A stretch of DNA of 64,000 nt from Pseudomonas sp. GOM7 (lineage in GTDB: Bacteria > Pseudomonadota > Gammaproteobacteria > Pseudomonadales > Pseudomonadaceae), in the NCBI RefSeq assembly GCF_026723825.1, contig NZ_CP113519.1, positions 1,116,001 through 1,180,000 of the forward strand, given 5' to 3'. The translations under genes were made by a program, and so were the position numbers. Position 1 is the stretch's first letter. Each line of letters opens with the position of its first letter. This document shows, in pieces, positions 19,932 through 29,067 of the stretch. The notes under the pieces were generated by a model. That model was not told the DNA's origin and did no database searches. It saw nothing but the letters and a program-made list of their open reading frames with translations.

Positions 19932-20248
19932 AAAGCTGACTCGGACTGAGCGCAGGGTGCGGTAACGGTAACACTGTGCCATTAGTGTCGCGCAACAGGC
20001 AGGAATCCGCGGTGTGGGGTTCCTTTCCAACCGTGAAGGGCGGTCGCCCCAGCGGTATAAGAATGCGTCTTTGGCCCGTTCAACCAATGGGCAGGGTGGA
20101 GTGGGTTGGCCAATAGAGGGATTGCCGACCGGATTCGCCCGACGTTCGCGCCTCTCGTCGATCTCGCTGCTTGCAGCGAATCGCATGCCCCATAAGGGTT
20201 CAGAGGCAGGATGGAGACGCCAACACAACAAGAGCACTGGAGGTTTTG
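19932..20248 (+). other. Long 5' leader of aapJ
   Basis: The stretch between the sigma-54 promoter and the aapJ ribosome-binding site (TGGAGGTTTTG, ending at the ATG 20249) has no credible gene. It contains several G+C-rich short inverted repeats but no riboswitch that I recognise. Confidence 0.4.
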
Positions 20249-21277
20249 ATGAAGATGGTGAAATCCACCCTGGCTGCCGTGACCACCGCAGTCGTACTCG
20301 GTGTCAGCGGTTTTGCCCATGCAGGCGCCACGCTGGACGCAGTCAAGAAGAAAGGCTTCGTGCAATGTGGTGTCAGCGACGGTTTGCCGGGGTTCTCGGT
20401 ACCGGATGCCAAGGGTAACTATCAGGGGATCGATGTGGATGTCTGCCGCGCCGTAGCGGCTGCCGTGTTCGGTGATGCGAGCAAGGTCAAGTACAGCCCA
20501 CTGACCGCCAAGGAGCGCTTCACGGCCATTCAGTCCGGCGAAGTCGACATGCTCTCGCGCAACACCACCTGGACCAGCTCCCGCGATGGCGGCATGGGCC
20601 TGATGTTCACCGGCGTGACCTACTATGACGGCATCGGCTTTCTGGTCAACAAGAAGCTGGGCGTCGCCAGTGCCAAGGAGCTCGATGGCGCCACCATCTG
20701 CATCCAGGCCGGTACCACCACCGAGCTGAACGTTTCCGACTACTTCCGTGCCAACGGCCTGAAGTACACCCCCATCACCTTCGATACCTCCGACGAGAGC
20801 GCCAAATCGTTGGAAGCCGGTCGTTGCGACGTGCTGACCTCCGACCAGTCGCAGCTCTATGCCCAGCGCATCAAGCTGGCCGCGCCGGACGAGTGGGTGG
20901 TGCTGCCGGAAGTGATCTCCAAGGAGCCTCTGGGCCCGGTGGTTCGCCGTGGTGACGAGGAGTGGTTCACCATCGTCAAGTGGACCCTGTTCGGTATGCT
21001 CAATGCCGAAGAGCTGGGCGTGACCTCGAAGAACGTCGAGGCCATGGCCAAGGAAACCAAGAACCCGGACATCGCCCGTATGCTGGGTGCCGACGGTGAA
21101 TACGGCAAGGATCTCAAGCTGCCCAACGACTGGCTGGTCAAGGTGGTCAAGCAGGTCGGTAACTACGGTGAGGTCTTCGACCGCAACGTTGGTGCCGGCA
21201 GCGAGCTGAAGATCGAGCGTGGCCTCAACGCTCTGTGGAACAAAGGTGGTCTGCATTACGCACCGCCCGTGCGCTGA
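20249..21277 (+). CDS. aapJ: General L-amino acid ABC transporter, periplasmic binding protein
   Basis: AapJ captures L-amino acids in the periplasm and delivers them to AapQM. The ATG at 20249, preceded by GGAGG, gives 342 residues. A signal peptide is likely cleaved after AHA (residue 25). The mature part is a family-3 solute-binding protein (GFVQCGVSDGLPGFS at its start, GIDVDVCRAVAAAVFG following). It heads the aapJQMP operon. A hairpin after it probably sets its higher expression relative to the membrane subunits. The exact substrate range (Glu/Asp or broad) cannot be read from sequence. Confidence 0.93.
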   Translation: MKMVKSTLAAVTTAVVLGVSGFAHAGATLDAVKKKGFVQCGVSDGLPGFSVPDAKGNYQGIDVDVCRAVAAAVFGDASKVKYSPLTAKERFTAIQSGEVDMLSRNTTWTSSRDGGMGLMFTGVTYYDGIGFLVNKKLGVASAKELDGATICIQAGTTTELNVSDYFRANGLKYTPITFDTSDESAKSLEAGRCDVLTSDQSQLYAQRIKLAAPDEWVVLPEVISKEPLGPVVRRGDEEWFTIVKWTLFGMLNAEELGVTSKNVEAMAKETKNPDIARMLGADGEYGKDLKLPNDWLVKVVKQVGNYGEVFDRNVGAGSELKIERGLNALWNKGGLHYAPPVR

Positions 21278-21290
21278 TTGACCGACTTGT

Positions 21291-21317
21291 CGCCCGGCAG
21301 CCTCTGCCGGGCGATTT
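21291..21317 (+). promoter_or_regulatory. Intercistronic hairpin between aapJ and aapQ
   Basis: A perfect 10-bp stem (CGCCCGGCAG / CTGCCGGGCG) with a 3-base loop is followed by ATTTT. It lies 14 bases after the aapJ stop and 28 before aapQ. Such structures commonly attenuate transcription or stabilise upstream mRNA, giving more binding protein than permease. Confidence 0.6.
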
Positions 21318-21344
21318 TCGTTCCGATATACCTGGGGCATTCCC

Positions 21345-22523
21345 ATGCAGAAAAACATTGGCGCACCGCAAGGGTTCTCCCTTAGCGATCCACGTGTGCG
21401 TGCCTGGCTATTCCAGATCATCACCGTCGCGGCCGTGGTCGCGCTGGGCTGGTTCCTGTTCCACAACACCCAGACCAACCTGCAGAACCGTGGCATCACC
21501 TCCGGTTTCGACTTTCTCGAACGCAGTGCCGGCTTCGGCATCGCCCAGCACCTGATCAGCTACACCGAGGCAGACAGCTACGCGCGGGTCTTCGTCATCG
21601 GCCTGCTCAACACGCTGCTGGTGTCCTTCATCGGCATCGTCCTGGCCACCGTGCTGGGCTTTCTCATCGGTATCGCGCGGCTTTCGCCGAACTGGATGCT
21701 GAGCAAGCTGGCCACCGTTTATATCGAGGTGTTCCGTAACATTCCGCCGCTGCTGCAGATTCTCTTCTGGTACTTCGCCGTGCTTCTGCCGTTGCCGGGG
21801 CCGCGCAACAGCATCAGCGTCAACGACGCGTTCTTTCTCAGCAACCGTGGCCTGAACATGCCGGCGGCCACTGCGGCCGAGGGTTTCTGGCCGTTCCTCA
21901 TTGGCCTCGTTGTAACGCTTGTGGCCATCGTGCTGATGGTGCGCTGGGCCAATCGTCGCTTCGAGGCCACCGGCGTGCCCTTCCACAAGTTCTGGGTCGG
22001 CCTGGCCATGATCCTGGGCATTCCCACTCTGGTTGCCCTGGTGTTCGGCAGCCCAGTGCATTGGGAGCTGCCGGTACTCCAGGGCTTCAACTACAGGGGC
22101 GGCTGGGTGCTGATCCCCGAGTTGCTGGCACTGACCATCGCTCTGACGGTCTATACCGCGGCCTTCATCGCCGAGAACGTGCGCTCCGGGATCAAGGCCG
22201 TCAGTCACGGCCAGACCGAAGCAGCGCGCTCTCTGGGGCTCAATACCAGCGTCACGCTGCGCAAGGTGATCATTCCGCAGTCGATGCGCGTGATCATTCC
22301 GCCGCTGACCAGCCAGTACCTGAACCTGACGAAGAACTCGTCGCTGGCTGCCGGTATCGGCTACCCGGACATGGTGTCGCTGTTCGCCGGTACGGTGCTC
22401 AACCAGACCGGCCAGGCCATCGAGGTCATCGCCATCACCATGAGCGTCTACCTGGCCATCAGTATCAGCATTTCCCTGCTGATGAACTGGTACAACAAGC
22501 GCATTGCGCTGATCGAGCGGTGA
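21345..22523 (+). CDS. aapQ: General L-amino acid ABC transporter, permease AapQ
   Basis: The 392-residue inner-membrane permease is of the HisM/AapQ type. A first membrane span (about residues 22-42) is followed by a periplasmic segment and then two groups of spans. The C-terminal MetI-like domain contains the coupling loop for the ATPase, seen as EAARSLGLNTSVTLRKVIIPQ. It pairs with AapM (next gene, 10 bases downstream) to form the translocation channel fed by AapJ and driven by AapP. Confidence 0.93.
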   Translation: MQKNIGAPQGFSLSDPRVRAWLFQIITVAAVVALGWFLFHNTQTNLQNRGITSGFDFLERSAGFGIAQHLISYTEADSYARVFVIGLLNTLLVSFIGIVLATVLGFLIGIARLSPNWMLSKLATVYIEVFRNIPPLLQILFWYFAVLLPLPGPRNSISVNDAFFLSNRGLNMPAATAAEGFWPFLIGLVVTLVAIVLMVRWANRRFEATGVPFHKFWVGLAMILGIPTLVALVFGSPVHWELPVLQGFNYRGGWVLIPELLALTIALTVYTAAFIAENVRSGIKAVSHGQTEAARSLGLNTSVTLRKVIIPQSMRVIIPPLTSQYLNLTKNSSLAAGIGYPDMVSLFAGTVLNQTGQAIEVIAITMSVYLAISISISLLMNWYNKRIALIER

Positions 22524-22533
22524 GGGCTTGCGC

Positions 22534-23634
22534 ATGAGCACTACGCATACGTTCAAACCGGATCTGCCACCGCCGAGCACCAGTGTCGGCCCTGTGGCGT
22601 GGATGCGGGCAAATCTGTTCTCCAACTGGCCGAACACCCTGCTGACCTTCTTCGCCCTGTACCTGATCTGGCTGACTATTCCGCCAGTTCTGCAATGGGC
22701 GTTCATCGATGCCAACTGGGTCGGTACGACCCGCGCCGACTGCACCAAGGAGGGCGCCTGCTGGGTGTTCATCCAGTCGCGCTTCAGCCAGTTCATGTAC
22801 GGCTTCTACCCCAGCGAGCTGCGCTGGCGGGTCGATCTGACCGCCTTCCTGGCCATCATCGGTGCCGCGCCGCTGTTCATCAGCCGCTTTCCGCGCAAGG
22901 CGCACTATGGCATCGCCTTCCTGCTGATCTACCCGCTGGTGGCCTACTGGCTGCTGCATGGTGGCTTCTTCGGCCTGCAGAACGTGCCGACCAGCCGCTG
23001 GGGTGGCCTGATGCTGACCCTGGTGATCGCCGCCGTCGGCATCGCCGGCGCACTGCCGCTGGGCATTCTGCTGGCACTGGGGCGGCGCTCCAACATGCCG
23101 GCGGTGAAGGTGGTCTGCGTGACCTTCATCGAGTTCTGGCGTGGCGTGCCCTTGATCACCGTGCTGTTCATGTCTTCGGTGATGCTGCCGTTGTTCCTGC
23201 CCGAGGGCATGAGCTTCGACAAGCTGATGCGCGCGCTGATCGGGGTGATCCTGTTCCAGTCGGCCTACATCGCCGAGGTGGTGCGTGGCGGCCTGCAGGC
23301 CATTCCCAAGGGGCAGTACGAGGCTGCGGCGGCCATGGGCCTGGGCTACTGGCGGATGATGGGCCTGGTGATCCTGCCACAGGCGCTCAAGCTGGTGATT
23401 CCGGGCATCGTCAACACCTTCATCGCCCTGTTCAAGGACACCAGCCTGGTGATCATCATCGGCTTGTTCGACTTGCTCAACAGCGTCAAGCAGGCCGCCG
23501 CCGACCCGGCATGGCTGGGCATGGCGACCGAGGGGTACGCCTTCGCGGCCCTGATCTTCTGGATTTTCTGTTTCGGCATGTCCCGCTACTCCATGCACCT
23601 GGAGCGCAAGCTGGATACCGGCCACAAGCGTTGA
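22534..23634 (+). CDS. aapM: General L-amino acid ABC transporter, permease AapM
   Basis: This is the second permease subunit, 366 residues from the ATG at 22534, chosen over the TTG at 22528 because GAGGG lies at a suitable distance. It has multiple membrane spans and a C-terminal MetI-like domain with coupling loop YEAAAAMGLGYWRMMGLVILPQ-like (EAAAAMGLGYW). A periplasmic insert near the N terminus contains two cysteines (residues about 70-76). It lies between aapQ and aapP with short gaps, as expected for a single operon. Confidence 0.93.
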   Translation: MSTTHTFKPDLPPPSTSVGPVAWMRANLFSNWPNTLLTFFALYLIWLTIPPVLQWAFIDANWVGTTRADCTKEGACWVFIQSRFSQFMYGFYPSELRWRVDLTAFLAIIGAAPLFISRFPRKAHYGIAFLLIYPLVAYWLLHGGFFGLQNVPTSRWGGLMLTLVIAAVGIAGALPLGILLALGRRSNMPAVKVVCVTFIEFWRGVPLITVLFMSSVMLPLFLPEGMSFDKLMRALIGVILFQSAYIAEVVRGGLQAIPKGQYEAAAAMGLGYWRMMGLVILPQALKLVIPGIVNTFIALFKDTSLVIIIGLFDLLNSVKQAAADPAWLGMATEGYAFAALIFWIFCFGMSRYSMHLERKLDTGHKR

Positions 23635-23643
23635 GGACCCAAC

Positions 23644-24408
23644 ATGAAAGAAGCAAGCAAAGCCCCCGGCGCGGCTGAAGGCATCATCCAGCTTACCGGT
23701 GTGAACAAATGGTACGGGCAGTTCCACGTGCTCAAGGACATCAACCTGAACGTCACCCAGGGCGAGCGTATCGTGCTCTGTGGGCCGTCGGGCTCGGGCA
23801 AGTCCACCACCATCCGTTGCATCAACCGCCTGGAGGAGCATCAGGAAGGGCGCATCGTGGTCGATGGTACCGAGCTGACCCGTGACCTGAAGAACATCGA
23901 AACCGTGCGCCGCGAAGTGGGCATGGTGTTCCAGCACTTCAACCTGTTCCCGCACCTGACCGTGCTGCAGAACTGCACCCTGGCGCCGATGTGGGTACGC
24001 AAGATGCCCAAGCGCCAGGCCGAGGAAATCGCCATGCATTTCCTCGAACGCGTGCGCATCCCCGAGCAGGCGCACAAGTATCCGGGTCAGCTCTCCGGCG
24101 GTCAGCAACAGCGCGTGGCGATTGCCCGGGCGCTGTGCATGAAACCCAAGATCATGCTGTTCGACGAGCCTACTTCGGCGCTCGACCCGGAGATGGTCAA
24201 GGAAGTGCTCGACACCATGATCGGCCTGGCCGAAGACGGCATGACCATGCTCTGCGTGACCCACGAGATGGGCTTCGCCCGCACCGTGGCCAACCGGGTG
24301 ATCTTCATGGACAAGGGCGAGATCGTCGAACAGGCCGACCCCGAGAGCTTCTTCACCAATCCGCAGAACGAGCGCACCAAGCTGTTCCTCAGCCAGATCC
24401 TTCATTGA
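23644..24408 (+). CDS. aapP: General L-amino acid ABC transporter, ATPase AapP
   Basis: The 254-residue ATPase powers uptake through AapQM. Motifs are Walker [10 protein letters not shown], the Q-loop region [13 protein letters not shown], signature LSGGQQQR, Walker [14 protein letters not shown] and the H-loop CVTHEMGFA. It belongs to the polar amino-acid uptake subfamily (GlnQ/HisP-like). It is the last gene of the operon, 10 bases after aapM, with a terminator following. Confidence 0.95.
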   Translation: MKEASKAPGAAEGIIQLTGVNKWYGQFHVLKDINLNVTQGERIVLCGPSGSGKSTTIRCINRLEEHQEGRIVVDGTELTRDLKNIETVRREVGMVFQHFNLFPHLTVLQNCTLAPMWVRKMPKRQAEEIAMHFLERVRIPEQAHKYPGQLSGGQQQRVAIARALCMKPKIMLFDEPTSALDPEMVKEVLDTMIGLAEDGMTMLCVTHEMGFARTVANRVIFMDKGEIVEQADPESFFTNPQNERTKLFLSQILH

Positions 24409-24420
24409 TTCTGTCTGTTG

Positions 24421-24451
24421 TGAAAAGGGGAGCCTGCGGGCTCCCTTTTTT
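24421..24451 (+). terminator. Terminator of the aapJQMP operon
   Basis: The stem GGGAGCC / GGCTCCC, extended by A/T pairs, is followed by TTTTTT. It starts 13 bases after the aapP stop. Confidence 0.9.
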
Positions 24452-24558
24452 CATTGTGTTGGGAACTGTTTGATTGAGACTGGATTGGCACGTTTGTTTG
24501 ATTTTGTCGTCTTGCGTCGGTGTTCTGGACGCCGCCTTGGGTGTTCTCAGAAATTCCA

Positions 24559-25223
24559 GGTTTCGCCCCCTCGGGCGACTCACTTTTCTTTGAAATGCGC
24601 AAAGAAAAGTAAGCAAAAGAAACGCACCCCCGCCATCCGGAACTAGGCGTCCCCGTCATGCTTCGCTCGACTTCCCTCACTCCGGCATCGCTCCGGGGTC
24701 GGCTTACAAGGGCCATCCCTGGCCCTTTAAGCCTCTCGCGGCATCCATGCCGCTCGCCCCCTGCGCAATGCCTACGTTCGGCCTCCTGAAGGGGAAGTTA
24801 GCGCGCCTGAACGTACATCGGTTCCGGGCATGCCCGGCGTGCTCTGGTAGCTGTGGAGCCATGACGTGGCCGCCGGGTTAAACCAAAACTTTCATTCGCA
24901 TAGTTTCATGCGTTGAACAGCTTGCCGGCTTTCAGGTCAGCCCTAAGGCTGACCCATGTTCAAGCACTCCCCGCTAATTCTGGGTTACCTAGGGTTCAGG
25001 CGCGTGCAGAGCCCGCCCAGGAGGGCGAACGGAGTCGTCGTGGAAGAGGTTGAGCGACATGGATGTCGCGAGAGCCGCGATGGGCCAGGGATGGCCCACC
25101 GCGGCGGGCCTCTGGAACGGCGATGGAGTGAGCGAACCCTGGCGAAGCCAGGGCCGGATGACCGGGCGGAGGGTTTTGGTTACTTTTGCCCGTCAAAAGT
25201 GACTCGCCTGGGAGGGCGAAACC
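24559..25223. repeat. Large imperfect inverted repeat, 665 bp overall
   Basis: The left arm (24559-24812) and right arm (24994-25223) are imperfect reverse complements. Matching landmarks are GGTTTCGCCC with GGGCGAAACC at the ends, a 16-base identity GGGCCATCCCTGGCCC (24710-24725 against 25082-25097), and a 23-base block with two mismatches (CTCTCGCGGCATCCAT... against 25052-25074). The pairing ends with GCGCGCCTGAAC at the inner side. The ~180-base centre contains a GTCAGCC / GGCTGAC palindrome. Open frames overlapping the arms have no recognisable product. No gene is seen between 24452 and 25332, so the block may be a non-autonomous mobile remnant or two opposed copies of an intergenic repeat. 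Confidence 0.75.
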
Positions 25224-25332
25224 AAAACATCAGCAAAAACGCGGCAATACGGAACAGACACCAGAACAACTCACACCGTATTGCCAGTTCGGTTCACGAC
25301 CGACTTCCCCTCCAATCCGTAATGAACCATTT

Positions 25333-26277
25333 TCAACCGCTACGCTGCATACGCTTGCGAAAGGCCCCCGGTGTCTCCCCACAGAGCTGCTTGAAACGCT
25401 TGGCGAAGGTGGCGCGATCGGCGAAGCCCACTGCGCTGGCGATGCGTTCCACTGACTGCCGCGAGTCTGCCAGGGCCTGCTGGGCGCGGCTGATGCGCAG
25501 ACGCTGCAGGTAGTCGTTGGGCGTCAGGCCGGTAGCCGCCTTGAAGCGGCGCAGCAGGGTTCGGGGCGAGCAATGGGCCTGTTGTGCCAGGCGCTCGAGG
25601 TCGATGGCCTCGCCATGATGCTCTTCCAGCCACTGCAGCAAGGGCGCCAGCGCACTGTCACCGAGCGTCGGCAGCAGCGGGGCGAAGCGCGTCTGCAGGC
25701 CGCGCTGGCGTTCCACCACCAGGGCGGCGGCCACCTGCTGCGCCAGCTCCTCGCCGGCATGCCGGGCCACCAGATGCAGGCACAGGTCGAGCCCGGCCTG
25801 GGCGCCACCGGAACAGAACAGCGGGCCATCCTCGGTGAGCAGGCGTTCGCTGTGCAGGTGCACGCCTGGGAAACGTCGGGCGAAGGCATCGGCCAGGGCC
25901 CAGTGGGTGGTAGCACGGCGCCCTTCGAGCAGGCCGGCGGCAGCGAGCAGGAAGGCGCTGCTGCACAGGCTGGCGACCTGCTGCTGGCGCCGCTGCGCCA
26001 ACCAGGGCAGCAGCGCGGCGTTGGCCTCTAGCGTGCGGGCCACGGCGCTGCCGGTGGCCGGCAGGATCAGCAGGTCGGCCTGCTCGGCCAGTTCCATGCC
26101 ACCATCGACCATGATCTGTGCGAAATCCAGGCGTACCGGCTGGCCATCGAGGCTGAAGCGCTGGAGCTGAAAGCGCGGCGCGCCGGCCAGGTGGTTGGCC
26201 AGGCCGAAGGTGTCCTGGGCCATGCTCAGGCTGGAGCAGACGGTTTGTGGGCAGACGTAGAGGGCGATGCGTAGCAT
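25333..26277 (-). CDS. GlxA-family transcriptional regulator (DJ-1/PfpI + AraC HTH)
   Basis: The 314-residue protein combines an N-terminal class-I glutamine-amidotransferase-like (DJ-1/PfpI) domain, about residues 1-170, with a C-terminal AraC-type double helix-turn-helix (about 210-314). The DNA-binding part includes CSPRTLLRRFKAATGLTP and the conserved second helix-turn-helix AVGFADRATFAKRFKQ. The position expected for the amidotransferase cysteine reads ASLCSSAFLLAAAG, so a Cys is present, but these domains are usually ligand sensors. It diverges from the small NTF2-like gene at 26408, a possible target. Confidence 0.88.
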   Translation of the reverse strand: MLRIALYVCPQTVCSSLSMAQDTFGLANHLAGAPRFQLQRFSLDGQPVRLDFAQIMVDGGMELAEQADLLILPATGSAVARTLEANAALLPWLAQRRQQQVASLCSSAFLLAAAGLLEGRRATTHWALADAFARRFPGVHLHSERLLTEDGPLFCSGGAQAGLDLCLHLVARHAGEELAQQVAAALVVERQRGLQTRFAPLLPTLGDSALAPLLQWLEEHHGEAIDLERLAQQAHCSPRTLLRRFKAATGLTPNDYLQRLRISRAQQALADSRQSVERIASAVGFADRATFAKRFKQLCGETPGAFRKRMQRSG

Positions 26278-26407
26278 GACGGCACCTGTGATATAGATTG
26301 GCGATTATTGACATAAAGTTGTCCGTGTCGCCAGTCGCCAGCCCCTGCGCTCGGGGGCAGACTGGTCGACATCGATCATCACCGCCTGCCATCACCAGGA
26401 GCCATGC

Positions 26408-26878
26408 ATGAGCCACCCCAATGCCGACTTGATCACCCGTTTCTACACGGCTTTCCAGAATCGTGATGCCGAGGCCATGGCGGCTTGCTACGCCGAGAAC
26501 GTGCGCTTCTCCGACCCCGTTTTCACCGATCTGCATGGCGCCGAGGCCGGGGACATGTGGCGCATGCTGTGCAGCCGTGCGCAGGATTTTTCCCTGACCT
26601 TCGATGCAGTGCATGCCGACGATCACGCCGGTAGCGCCCACTGGGTGGCGACCTACCGGTTCAACGCGACTGGCCGTCAGGTGGTCAACCATATCCAGGC
26701 GCGCTTCGTCTTTCGCGACGGCCTGATCGTCGAACACCGCGATCACTTCGACCTGTGGAGCTGGACGCGGCAGGCGCTGGGGGCCAAGGGTGTGCTGCTG
26801 GGCTGGCTGCCCCCCGTGCAGAACGCCATTCGTCGACAGGCGGCACGGGGTTTGGCGCAGTTTCGTGCGTCGCGCTGA
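26408..26878 (+). CDS. NTF2-like / SnoaL-like fold protein
   Basis: The 156-residue protein starts NADLITRFYTAFQNRDAEAMAACY, a classic SnoaL/NTF2-like opening, and has the cone-shaped fold pattern ending around IVEHRDHFDLWSW. Members include small isomerases, dehydratases and ligand-binding proteins, so function cannot be assigned. It has no signal peptide. It diverges from the GlxA-type regulator across 130 bases, which suggests control by that regulator. Confidence 0.8.
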   Translation: MSHPNADLITRFYTAFQNRDAEAMAACYAENVRFSDPVFTDLHGAEAGDMWRMLCSRAQDFSLTFDAVHADDHAGSAHWVATYRFNATGRQVVNHIQARFVFRDGLIVEHRDHFDLWSWTRQALGAKGVLLGWLPPVQNAIRRQAARGLAQFRASR

Positions 26879-26977
26879 GGCGGACGAATGAACGCAGTGG
26901 TAGGCTAGCCGGTCTCAGCTTTCAATGAAGAGTGCGCACATGGGGTGCCGTAACTCCACTGCCAATCGAGACCTGCC

Positions 26978-27697
26978 GTGACCCAACTCATCGTAGCCGT
27001 AAAACAGGCCAAGGCCTGGGGCGTTCATGCCGTTACCGCCAGTGGTGTGATCCTCGCGCTGCTGGCTTTGCTTGCCGTCCTAGACGGCCAACCCAAGCAA
27101 TGCCTGCTCTGGCTCGGCCTGGCCCTGCTGGTCGATGGCCTGGACGGTTCGCTGGCGCGACGCTACGACGTCAAGGGCGTGTTGCCGCATTTCGACGGCT
27201 CGACTCTGGATTTGGTCATCGATTACCTCACCTACGTGTTCATCCCGGCGATCTTCCTCTACCGCTTCATTCCGCTGCCGGATTACACCCCCTTGTTCGC
27301 CGTGGGGTTGATCCTGCTGTCTTCGCTGTTCTGCTTCTGCAACCTGAACATGAAGAGCCAGGACAACTACTTCGTCGGCTTCCCGGCAGCCTGGAACGTG
27401 GTGGTGCTGTACTTCTACATCCTCGATATCCACCCCTGGATCACCCTGGGCATGATCGTGCTGCTGGCCGGCCTGACTCTGACCAAGATGAAGTTCCTGC
27501 ACCCCTTCCGCGTGCGTCAGTTCATGCCGCTGAACATCGTCGTGACCTTCGTCTGGATGCTTTCCAGTGCGCTGCTGATCCTCAAGTACCCGCACAATTC
27601 CGTGTGGCAACTGGGGCTGTGGTTCGCCGCTTCGGCCTATTTCGTCGGCATGTGCCTGTGGCGCTCGGCGCGTGAGTGGTTCCCAGCACGCGGATGA
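26978..27697 (+). CDS. pcs: Phosphatidylcholine synthase
   Basis: Pcs condenses CDP-diacylglycerol with free choline to make phosphatidylcholine in the inner membrane. The 239-residue protein has about eight hydrophobic segments. Its CDP-alcohol phosphotransferase motif is adapted as in Pcs: [14 protein letters not shown], then a second acidic pair in [12 protein letters not shown]. The start is a GTG at 26978. The stop overlaps the next gene by 4 bases (ATGA). Presence of Pcs fits a pseudomonad able to scavenge host or environmental choline. Confidence 0.92.
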   Translation: MTQLIVAVKQAKAWGVHAVTASGVILALLALLAVLDGQPKQCLLWLGLALLVDGLDGSLARRYDVKGVLPHFDGSTLDLVIDYLTYVFIPAIFLYRFIPLPDYTPLFAVGLILLSSLFCFCNLNMKSQDNYFVGFPAAWNVVVLYFYILDIHPWITLGMIVLLAGLTLTKMKFLHPFRVRQFMPLNIVVTFVWMLSSALLILKYPHNSVWQLGLWFAASAYFVGMCLWRSAREWFPARG

Positions 27698-27975
27698 CGG
27701 CGGCAACGGACAAACCCTGGTTCGTCTATCTGGTTCGCGCCGCCAATGGCGCCCTTTACTGCGGCATCAGCGACGATCCGCAGCGGCGCTTCGCCCAGCA
27801 CCAGGCAGGCAAGGGTGCGCGTTTCTTCCATACCAGCCCGGCGCTGGCGCTGGCCTACGTCGAAGCCTGTGCCGGCAAGGGCGATGCCCTGCGCCGCGAG
27901 CGGGCGATCAAGCGTCTGAGCAAGATGGCCAAGGAAGCGCTCATTCTGGCCGTTGATGGAGGAGCATCAGCCTGA
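27694..27975 (+). CDS. GIY-YIG endonuclease-like protein
   Basis: The 93-residue protein is a stand-alone GIY-YIG domain of the UPF0213/YhbQ type. The motif opens [21 protein letters not shown], here VYL...YCGIS in place of GIY...YIG, followed by the conserved Arg of [14 protein letters not shown] and Glu in [11 protein letters not shown]. The fold is that of nucleases acting on branched or nicked DNA, but activity of this subfamily is not well established. Start ATG 27694 overlaps the pcs stop, so the two are coupled. Confidence 0.88.
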   Translation: MTAATDKPWFVYLVRAANGALYCGISDDPQRRFAQHQAGKGARFFHTSPALALAYVEACAGKGDALRRERAIKRLSKMAKEALILAVDGGASA

Positions 27976-28037
27976 GGCGGTGTGCGCCTGCCGCCGCTGC
28001 GGTTAAGCTGAACGCTCAATCTGCCCTGGAGCGCGCC

Positions 28038-28970
28038 ATGCACGAGCTGATCCTGCACCACTACCCGACCTCGCCATTCGCCGAGAAGGCCCGCCTGCTG
28101 CTGGGCTTCAAGCAGTTGTCCTGGCGCTCGGTGATGATCCCGCCGGTGATGCCCAAGCCCGACCTCACCGCCCTCACCGGCGGTTACCGCAAGACGCCGG
28201 TGCTGCAGGTGGGGGCCGACATCTACTGCGACACCGCGCTGATCGCCCGCCGCCTGGAGGCCGAGAAGGCCACCCCGGCGCTGTATCCCGAGGCGCAGGC
28301 GTTCAATGTGGCCACCTTCGCCCAATGGGCCGATTCGGTGGTGTTCCAGCATGCGGTGGCGCTGGTCTTTGCCCCCGAATCCCTCGCCGTGCGCTTCGCC
28401 AAGTTGCCGCCGGAGTTCGTCAAGGCCTTCCTGGCCGACCGTGGCGCGCTATTCGCCGGTGGTAGTGCCAGCCGCCTGCCGTTGGAGCAGGCGCGGCATC
28501 AGTGGCCGGTGATCATGGGGCGTCTGCAGCAGCAACTGCGCAGCGGTGGTGATTTCCTGTTCGGCGAGGCGAGCATCGCCGACATCGCCCTGGCGCATCC
28601 ATTGTGGTTCCTGCGTGGCACCCCGGTGACCGCGCCGCTGGTGGACGATTACCCGGAAGTGGCGGCCTGGCTGGCACGGGTACTGGACTTCGGTCACGGC
28701 TCGTTGAGCGAGATGAGCGGCGAGCAGGCCATCGCCGTGGCGCGCGAAGCGACGCCGGCAGCCTTGCCGGACGAGGCGTTTATCGACCCCAATGGCTTCC
28801 AGCCTGGCCAGGCGGTGAGCATTGCCGCCGTGGATTACGGCGTCGACCCGGTGGAGGGCGAGCTGCTGTTTGCTGGGCGCGAGGAACTGATCCTGCGTCG
28901 CGAAGATGAGCGCGCCGGCACCCTGCATGTGCACTTCCCGCGTTTGGGCTTCCGTATCGAGGCGCGTTGA
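28038..28970 (+). CDS. Glutathione S-transferase-fold protein with extra C-terminal domain
   Basis: The 310-residue protein starts with a thioredoxin-like GST N-terminal domain (about 1-80; HHYPTSPFAEKARLLLGFK and the cis-proline segment KTPVLQVG). An all-helical GST C-terminal domain follows to about 215. The last ~80 residues (from about FIDPNGFQPGQAVSIAA) form an additional small beta-rich domain not found in ordinary GSTs. Glutathione use is likely but unproven. The gene ends inside a 21-base sequence that is repeated exactly 96 bases further on, suggesting rearrangement at its 3' end. Confidence 0.85.
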   Translation: MHELILHHYPTSPFAEKARLLLGFKQLSWRSVMIPPVMPKPDLTALTGGYRKTPVLQVGADIYCDTALIARRLEAEKATPALYPEAQAFNVATFAQWADSVVFQHAVALVFAPESLAVRFAKLPPEFVKAFLADRGALFAGGSASRLPLEQARHQWPVIMGRLQQQLRSGGDFLFGEASIADIALAHPLWFLRGTPVTAPLVDDYPEVAAWLARVLDFGHGSLSEMSGEQAIAVAREATPAALPDEAFIDPNGFQPGQAVSIAAVDYGVDPVEGELLFAGREELILRREDERAGTLHVHFPRLGFRIEAR

Positions 28971-29065
28971 TGCCTGGAGGACGCTTTTTCCAGCCACCGC
29001 TGTCCTCGTCGCTTGGTGGACGGGTGAAGCGTCGTCCACCCTACCTTCCGTATCGAGGCGCGTTG
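28949..29065. repeat. 21-bp direct repeat flanking a 75-bp hairpin segment at the 3' end of the GST gene
   Basis: The sequence CTTCCGTATCGAGGCGCGTT-G occurs at 28949-28969 (the last codons of the gene) and again at 29045-29065. The 75 bases between contain the hairpin GGTGGACG...CGTCCACC (29015-29022 with 29033-29040). The arrangement looks like an insertion with target duplication or a local tandem duplication. Confidence 0.8.
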
Positions 29066-29067
29066 TC

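Noticed and set aside
24956..25513. 185-codon frame over the right arm of the large inverted repeat
   Set aside because: The translation is Arg-rich with no family similarity, and it runs antisense into the GlxA-type gene.
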